This document shows positions 36,808-40,953 of a DNA stretch of 40,953 nt, piece after piece (within the stretch, counting starts at the first letter, position 1; each line of letters starts with the position of its first letter). This stretch comes from Paracoccaceae bacterium (GTDB lineage: Bacteria; Pseudomonadota; Alphaproteobacteria; Rhodobacterales; Rhodobacteraceae). The notes under the pieces were generated by a model, which worked only from the letters and a program-made list of their open reading frames with translations, had not been told where the DNA came from and did no database searches. The position numbers and the translations under genes were made by a program. The stretch lies in NCBI GenBank assembly GCA_017854585.1, contig JAFMHK010000029.1, positions 1 through 40,953 of the forward strand, written 5' to 3'.

Positions 36808-37577
36808 AAGGAATGATGGACTGCGATCGCGGAGGCAACGGCACCGGGATGCGTGATGGGGGCCATATGACCCGCCTCTGGGATGATGACGCGCGCGGCT
36901 TGCGGTATCTCTTTGACGAATGCGCGATGGATATCGGCAATCACGGGCGGCGACAGCGCGCCTTCGATCAACAGGACCGGGCAGGCAACGGCCCCAAGCC
37001 GCGGCAACAAACCGGCTCCGTCATGGTCAAGCGCCGGACTACTGGCGCGTTCGATCCAGATACGGTCGATCATGTATTTTGCTTGCGAAACCGGCATCGC
37101 ATCCAGCGGCTGGCCACCGCCCCAATTGGTCAAGAAGACCGACGTCGCGGCACGCGGACCACCCGTCGCAAGCGCTGACGCGACGTCGGCCGCGCCGCGC
37201 CGGTGCGCCAAGGCACCCGTGCTGTCACCTGCGGCCGCGAACAACACCGGTTCAATTAACGTCAGGCTTGCCACCCGGTGCGGATGGTCAAGCGCAAGCC
37301 GCAAGGCCACCGTGGCCCCAAAGCTGTGCCCAATCAGGTGCGTTCGCCCTTCTGGAAGCCAACGCAGGGCCGCCTCGGTCGTCTGATCATGGTAATCGCG
37401 ATCGGGATCATGCGCCGGGCCTTGCCCATGACCCACAAGATCAGGCGCGATCAGATGGAGCTGGCCCGACAGCTTGCGCGCCACTCCGGCCCATGCACCG
37501 GAATGCGACAGCGAACAATGAAGCAGTAATGCCGGTGGCAGGTCGACGTCACCCCAGTGCCGTGCAAACCCCGTCAC
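36804..37577 (-). CDS. Alpha/beta-fold hydrolase
   Basis: A 257-residue serine hydrolase-like protein. Visible: LLLHCSLSHSGAWAGVARKL near the oxyanion region, LIAPDLVGHGQGP, the nucleophile elbow LIGHSFGATVAL with Ser85, a late CPVLLIEGALSPP with a possible acid region and His237 in PEAGHMAPITHP. The fold and catalytic set fit esterases, C-C hydrolases or haloperoxidase-like enzymes; the substrate is unknown. Its start overlaps the stop of the isomerase-like gene by 4 bases, so the two form a small operon. The liu promoter begins at its end. Leu/aromatic degradation links are inference. Confidence 0.87.
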   Translation of the reverse strand: MTGFARHWGDVDLPPALLLHCSLSHSGAWAGVARKLSGQLHLIAPDLVGHGQGPAHDPDRDYHDQTTEAALRWLPEGRTHLIGHSFGATVALRLALDHPHRVASLTLIEPVLFAAAGDSTGALAHRRGAADVASALATGGPRAATSVFLTNWGGGQPLDAMPVSQAKYMIDRIWIERASSPALDHDGAGLLPRLGAVACPVLLIEGALSPPVIADIHRAFVKEIPQAARVIIPEAGHMAPITHPGAVASAIAVHHSF

Positions 37578-38173
37578 AGTTCCCCGGCAAGAAACAGGTC
37601 AAGGTCGCCCAACCGGTCCTGACCCCAAAAGGTCTCGGATTTGTCGACCAGATAGAATGGCGCGCCAAAGACGTTGTTGGTCACGGCCTCTTCCAGGTTA
37701 GCGGCGTATTCCTCCGCGCCTGCCAGCAGTCCGCTATCAGCCAGTTTGGGGTCAAAGCCAGCATCCGTCAGCACCGCCCGGATCACGTCATCTTCCGCGA
37801 TGTTTTCTTCACCTGCCCAACACCGGGCGGCGAACCCGTGGACCAGTTTGCCCATGTCCCCGCCGCCTGCCTTTTGCGCGGCAATCAGCGCATAAGACGA
37901 CGGCGCAGGGTTGGCAGGCCAGTATGCGGGTTTCATATTCAGGGGCAAATCGACTTTTGCCGATTGCCGTCGCATTTCCTGCAACCGGTAGGCCTGTCGC
38001 GCCGGATGCCGATCCTTTGGGGGCAGCCCGCCCGTGCGCGCAAAAAGTCTCGTAATGTCCAGAGGCTTGTAGGTGATCGTAGCACCATGGCGCGCCGCGA
38101 TCTCTTCCAACCGGGTCCCCGCCAAATATGTAAACGGCGACGTGGTGGCGAAATAGTAATCGATATGGGCCAT
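37574..38173 (-). CDS. 2-hydroxychromene-2-carboxylate isomerase-like (DsbA-fold, kappa GST class)
   Basis: A 199-residue thioredoxin-fold protein from ATG 38173 (the frame also allows GTG 38191). The N-terminus IDYYFATTSPFTYLAGTRLE has Ser rather than CxxC at the active position, as in HCCA isomerases and kappa-class glutathione transferases; later blocks are YKPLDITRLFARTGGLPPKD, the cis-Pro loop NNVFGAPFYLVD and FWGQDRLGDLDLFL. HCCA isomerase acts in naphthalene breakdown with glutathione, but homologues in non-degraders have other, unclear roles. It is coupled to the alpha/beta hydrolase and transcribed divergently from prs. Confidence 0.87.
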   Translation of the reverse strand: MAHIDYYFATTSPFTYLAGTRLEEIAARHGATITYKPLDITRLFARTGGLPPKDRHPARQAYRLQEMRRQSAKVDLPLNMKPAYWPANPAPSSYALIAAQKAGGGDMGKLVHGFAARCWAGEENIAEDDVIRAVLTDAGFDPKLADSGLLAGAEEYAANLEEAVTNNVFGAPFYLVDKSETFWGQDRLGDLDLFLAGEL

Positions 38174-38210
38174 GCGCTCAGCGCCTTTCACGGGATTTGC
38201 CTTTGCGCGG

Positions 38211-38238
38211 ACCTTATGCGGATGCTAGGGGGTGTCAA
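38211..38238 (-). promoter_or_regulatory. Promoter candidate for the isomerase-hydrolase pair
   Basis: On the minus strand a perfect TTGACA (38238-38233) is followed after 16 bases by TAAGGT (38216-38211). The leader to ATG 38173 would be about 30 bases. The site lies in the 111-base divergent region shared with prs; for prs no equally good promoter was found. Confidence 0.5.
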
Positions 38239-38284
38239 CATTTCCGGGGGCCGGGACAGCCCCGTGACATAGGGATACCTGCCG

Positions 38285-39313
38285 ATGCCTGCCACCGACC
38301 CCAAGTTGATTTCCGGCAACGCGAACCGCCCTCTGGCCGAAGCAATGGCAAGGCGCATGTCAATGCACCGCGGCATGCAGGTCGGGCTGGTCGACGCGCG
38401 GGTCGAACGTTTCAACGACGGCGAAGTCTTTGTCGAGGTATTCGAAAACGTGCGCGGCGAGGATATGTTCATTATCCAATCCACCTCGAAGCCCGCGAAT
38501 GACAACCTGATGGAACTGCTGATCATGGCCGACGCCCTGCGTCGGTCATCAGCCGCGCGGATCACGGCGGTGATTCCCTATTTCGGGTATGCCCGGCAGG
38601 ATCGCCGCACCAAGGCGCGCACACCCATTTCCGCCAAGCTGGTGTCCAACCTGATCACCGAAGGTGGAATCGAAAGGGTCCTGACAATGGACCTCCACGC
38701 AGCCCAGATTCAGGGGTTCTTCGATATTCCGGTCGATAACCTCTATGCGTCGCCGATCTTTGCGCTGGATATCTTGCACCAGTTTGATGGCGACGTGTCT
38801 GACGTCATGGTTGTTTCGCCCGATGTGGGTGGGGTGGCGCGCGCCCGCGAACTGGCGACACGGATCGGCGTGCCCTTGTCCATCGTGGACAAACGCCGCG
38901 AAAAAGCCGGTGAAGTCGCTGAAATGACGGTGATCGGGGATGTAACGGGAAAGAAATGCATTATCGTGGATGACATCTGCGACACGGCGGGCACGCTGTG
39001 CAAAGCTGCCGAAGTGTTAATGGCCGCAGGCGCGGTTGAAGTGCATTCCTACATCACCCACGGCGTCCTATCGGGCCCGGCAGTGGAACGGATCACCAAT
39101 TCGGTCATGAAATCGCTGGTGATCACGGACACGATCGAACCAACTGATGAAACCCGGGCCTGCAAGAATATCCGGATCCTGCCGACCGCACCGATGTTTG
39201 CCCAGGCGATCCTGAACATCTGGAATGGCACCTCCGTGTCATCCCTGTTCGACACCAAAACGCTCGTCCCCATCTACGAGGGGCTGTATCCCAACGGTAT
39301 GTGGAACCGCTGA
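38285..39313 (+). CDS. prs: Ribose-phosphate pyrophosphokinase
   Basis: Makes PRPP from ribose 5-phosphate and ATP for nucleotide, histidine and tryptophan synthesis. The 342-residue class I enzyme shows [24 protein letters not shown], the flexible catalytic loop [10 protein letters not shown] (101-110), [37 protein letters not shown] and the PRPP-binding loop [13 protein letters not shown] (226-238). The Shine-Dalgarno (GGGA about 9 bases upstream) is weak. A GGGGC/GCCCC hairpin lies in the leader (38247-38263). It stands alone on the plus strand between minus-strand genes. Length is normal for alphaproteobacteria. Confidence 0.97.
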   Translation: MPATDPKLISGNANRPLAEAMARRMSMHRGMQVGLVDARVERFNDGEVFVEVFENVRGEDMFIIQSTSKPANDNLMELLIMADALRRSSAARITAVIPYFGYARQDRRTKARTPISAKLVSNLITEGGIERVLTMDLHAAQIQGFFDIPVDNLYASPIFALDILHQFDGDVSDVMVVSPDVGGVARARELATRIGVPLSIVDKRREKAGEVAEMTVIGDVTGKKCIIVDDICDTAGTLCKAAEVLMAAGAVEVHSYITHGVLSGPAVERITNSVMKSLVITDTIEPTDETRACKNIRILPTAPMFAQAILNIWNGTSVSSLFDTKTLVPIYEGLYPNGMWNR

Positions 39314-39321
39314 GTCAGGAT

Positions 39322-39347
39322 GGGTCCGGGACGCATTTCACGGACCC
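39322..39347 (+). terminator. Weak hairpin after prs
   Basis: GGGTCCG (39322-39328) and CGGACCC (39341-39347) form a perfect 7-bp stem with a 12-base loop, 8 bases after the prs stop. No T-run follows, so termination here would be inefficient or factor-dependent. Confidence 0.4.
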
Positions 39348-39380
39348 GCTGTCCGCAGCCGTCAGATGCGTGCAGGAAAA

Positions 39381-39731
39381 TCAGTAGAGTTCCCATTCGT
39401 CATCGCCCGCAACCTCACCAATGGCCATCCAGCCGGCGCGCACACGCGCAATCCGGCTATCGCCCCAAGTGCGGAAGACAAGGCTAAACCCAGCGTTAGA
39501 CACGTCTTCGGCCATGAGATCGGCCCGCTGGTTGGTTTGCCCGTCGGTGTCCCACATCGACATCGAAACATGCACGACCGGCGGAGTCTTGAACCGCTCG
39601 CCAAACTTGATCTTGACCCGCTTTTCCCGCGGGCCCTGACTTGCCCACATGGGACCATCATGGGCAAAATCCGAGAACATCATCTCGGCCCCCTGATCGA
39701 TCCCAATCAAATGACTGTGCAGCTTTTTCAT
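39381..39731 (-). CDS. H-type lectin domain protein
   Basis: A 116-residue protein. The blocks HLIGIDQGAEMMFSDF, GPMWASQGPREKRVKIKFGE, FKTPPVVHVSMSMWDTDGQT, NQRADLMAEDV and FSLVFRTWGDSRIARVRAGW match the H-type lectin domain (beta-sandwich known from snail agglutinin HPA, discoidin and related proteins), which binds N-acetylgalactosamine-like sugars in animals. No signal peptide is visible, so a cytoplasmic location is likely, which is odd for a lectin. It is separated from atpC by a strong terminator and converges with prs. I recall similar neighbours in other Rhodobacteraceae; not verified. Biological role unknown. Confidence 0.85.
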   Translation of the reverse strand: MKKLHSHLIGIDQGAEMMFSDFAHDGPMWASQGPREKRVKIKFGERFKTPPVVHVSMSMWDTDGQTNQRADLMAEDVSNAGFSLVFRTWGDSRIARVRAGWMAIGEVAGDDEWELY

Positions 39732-39812
39732 ACATCATACATCCGTGGTGTGTGGAGGTCAGTAACCCCAGAAAACAGCCACGTCATGAAGAAACCACGG
39801 CAAAACAGCGGC

Positions 39813-39854
39813 TGAAAAGAAAGCGCCCCAACTCCACGATTGGAGATGGGGCGC
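39813..39854 (-). terminator. Intrinsic terminator of the atp operon
   Basis: On the minus strand a 13-bp stem with one mismatch (GGAGATGGGGCGC at 39842-39854 against GCGCCCCAACTCC at 39823-39835; 6-base loop) is followed by TTTCTTTTCA (39822-39813). It lies about 33 bases after the atpC stop, the classic rho-independent layout. Confidence 0.85.
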
Positions 39855-39886
39855 GATTTCGCAATAGTCGATGGGATGAAATCGGC

Positions 39887-40300
39887 TTATGACGCGGTCG
39901 TTCCGATCTTGATCTCGTCACGCGCGGCAATGAGGTCTGCCAGAAACTTGGCGGCGGTATCGACCGCGTTGTCGGCGGCACCACTCCGCTTGGCTTCGGC
40001 ATCCTTGATTAGTTCGTCCATGATTTCCGATGTGACTTCGGCCACCGGCATTGCGCGCTCGGCAAGAATGGTCGCCGTCGGTCCCGACACGTCGGCAAAC
40101 CCGCCGGTGACGAAATAGGCGCTGGTGCCATCCGGGCCATTCACACGCAACACGCCAGGGCGCAAGGTCGTGATCATCGGCGCGTGGTCGGGCATGGCCG
40201 TCAGATCCCCGTCAGCGCCGGGGATCTGGACCGAATTGGCCTTGAGAGACGCCAGCCGCCGTTCAGGCGAAACCAGGTCGAATTGCATCAGATCGGCCAT
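39887..40300 (-). CDS. atpC: F1F0 ATP synthase subunit epsilon
   Basis: Small central-stalk subunit that regulates ATP hydrolysis; 137 residues. The beta-sandwich domain is clear: [50 protein letters not shown] and [20 protein letters not shown]. The C-terminal helical region ([16 protein letters not shown] onward) is somewhat short and Ala/Asp-rich, as common in alphaproteobacteria. It follows atpD by 12 bases and ends at a strong terminator, so it is the last atp gene. Confidence 0.96.
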   Translation of the reverse strand: MADLMQFDLVSPERRLASLKANSVQIPGADGDLTAMPDHAPMITTLRPGVLRVNGPDGTSAYFVTGGFADVSGPTATILAERAMPVAEVTSEIMDELIKDAEAKRSGAADNAVDTAAKFLADLIAARDEIKIGTTAS

Positions 40301-40312
40301 GTGGCCCCCTCC

Positions 40313-40953
<641 letters not shown>

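Overview
This window looks like chromosomal DNA of an alphaproteobacterium of the Rhodobacteraceae (Roseobacter/Rhodobacter/Paracoccus type). The basis is a GC-rich sequence, a 14-gene nuo operon interleaved with small accessory genes (among them what I recall as the DUF5333 and DUF5337 families of this group), a NuoE with a long C-terminal extension, birA-coaX-rnj at the 3' end of nuo, and an H-type lectin gene between atpC and prs. No tRNA, rRNA, CRISPR array, transposase or prophage gene was seen, and nothing indicates recent gene transfer.

Layout. (1) 1-3060, plus strand: a conserved hypothetical gene cut by the left edge, a small lipoprotein, and an RhlE-like DEAD-box RNA helicase whose leader holds three consecutive perfect hairpins. 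(2) 3082-25399, minus strand: one long co-directional block read from right to left. It starts at a TTGACC-17-TATCCC promoter (about 25458-25486) and runs nuoA-B-C-D-E, an 83-aa and a 214-aa membrane protein, a DUF5337-like gene, nuoF, a DUF3291 gene, an 84-aa membrane protein, a DUF5333-like gene, nuoG, a lipoprotein, nuoH-I, a carboxymuconolactone decarboxylase-like gene, nuoJ-K-L-M-N, then birA, coaX and rnj (RNase J). (3) 25826-36745, minus strand: a leucine/isovalerate catabolic operon, liuA, three small envelope-type ORFs, liuB, liuD, a glutathione S-transferase, liuE, liuC, a quinone oxidoreductase and a 4-coumarate-CoA-ligase-like enzyme. A TTGACT-17-TATTTA promoter with a perfect palindrome at the expected transcription start precedes liuA. 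(4) 36804-38173, minus strand: an alpha/beta hydrolase and a 2-hydroxychromene-2-carboxylate isomerase-like protein. (5) 38285-39313, plus strand: prs. (6) 39381-40953, minus strand: an H-type lectin protein, then, beyond a clear intrinsic terminator, atpC and the 3' part of atpD.

How the genes fit together. The nuo operon encodes the complete proton-pumping NADH:quinone oxidoreductase, and atpCD belong to the F1 ATPase that uses the gradient. The liu genes convert isovaleryl-CoA to acetyl-CoA and acetoacetate; IVD electrons reach the quinone pool through ETF. BirA can biotinylate LiuD (Lys607).

Most of the window is ordinary core metabolism. The least explained material is the set of eight accessory genes inside nuo. 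In particular, nuoE and the next two genes appear to share modules: the 214-aa protein joins a two-helix membrane segment like the 83-aa protein to a helix-hairpin-helix domain like the NuoE tail. Also notable are a 51-aa ORF coupled by overlapping codons behind liuA, the structured helicase leader and the liuA operator.
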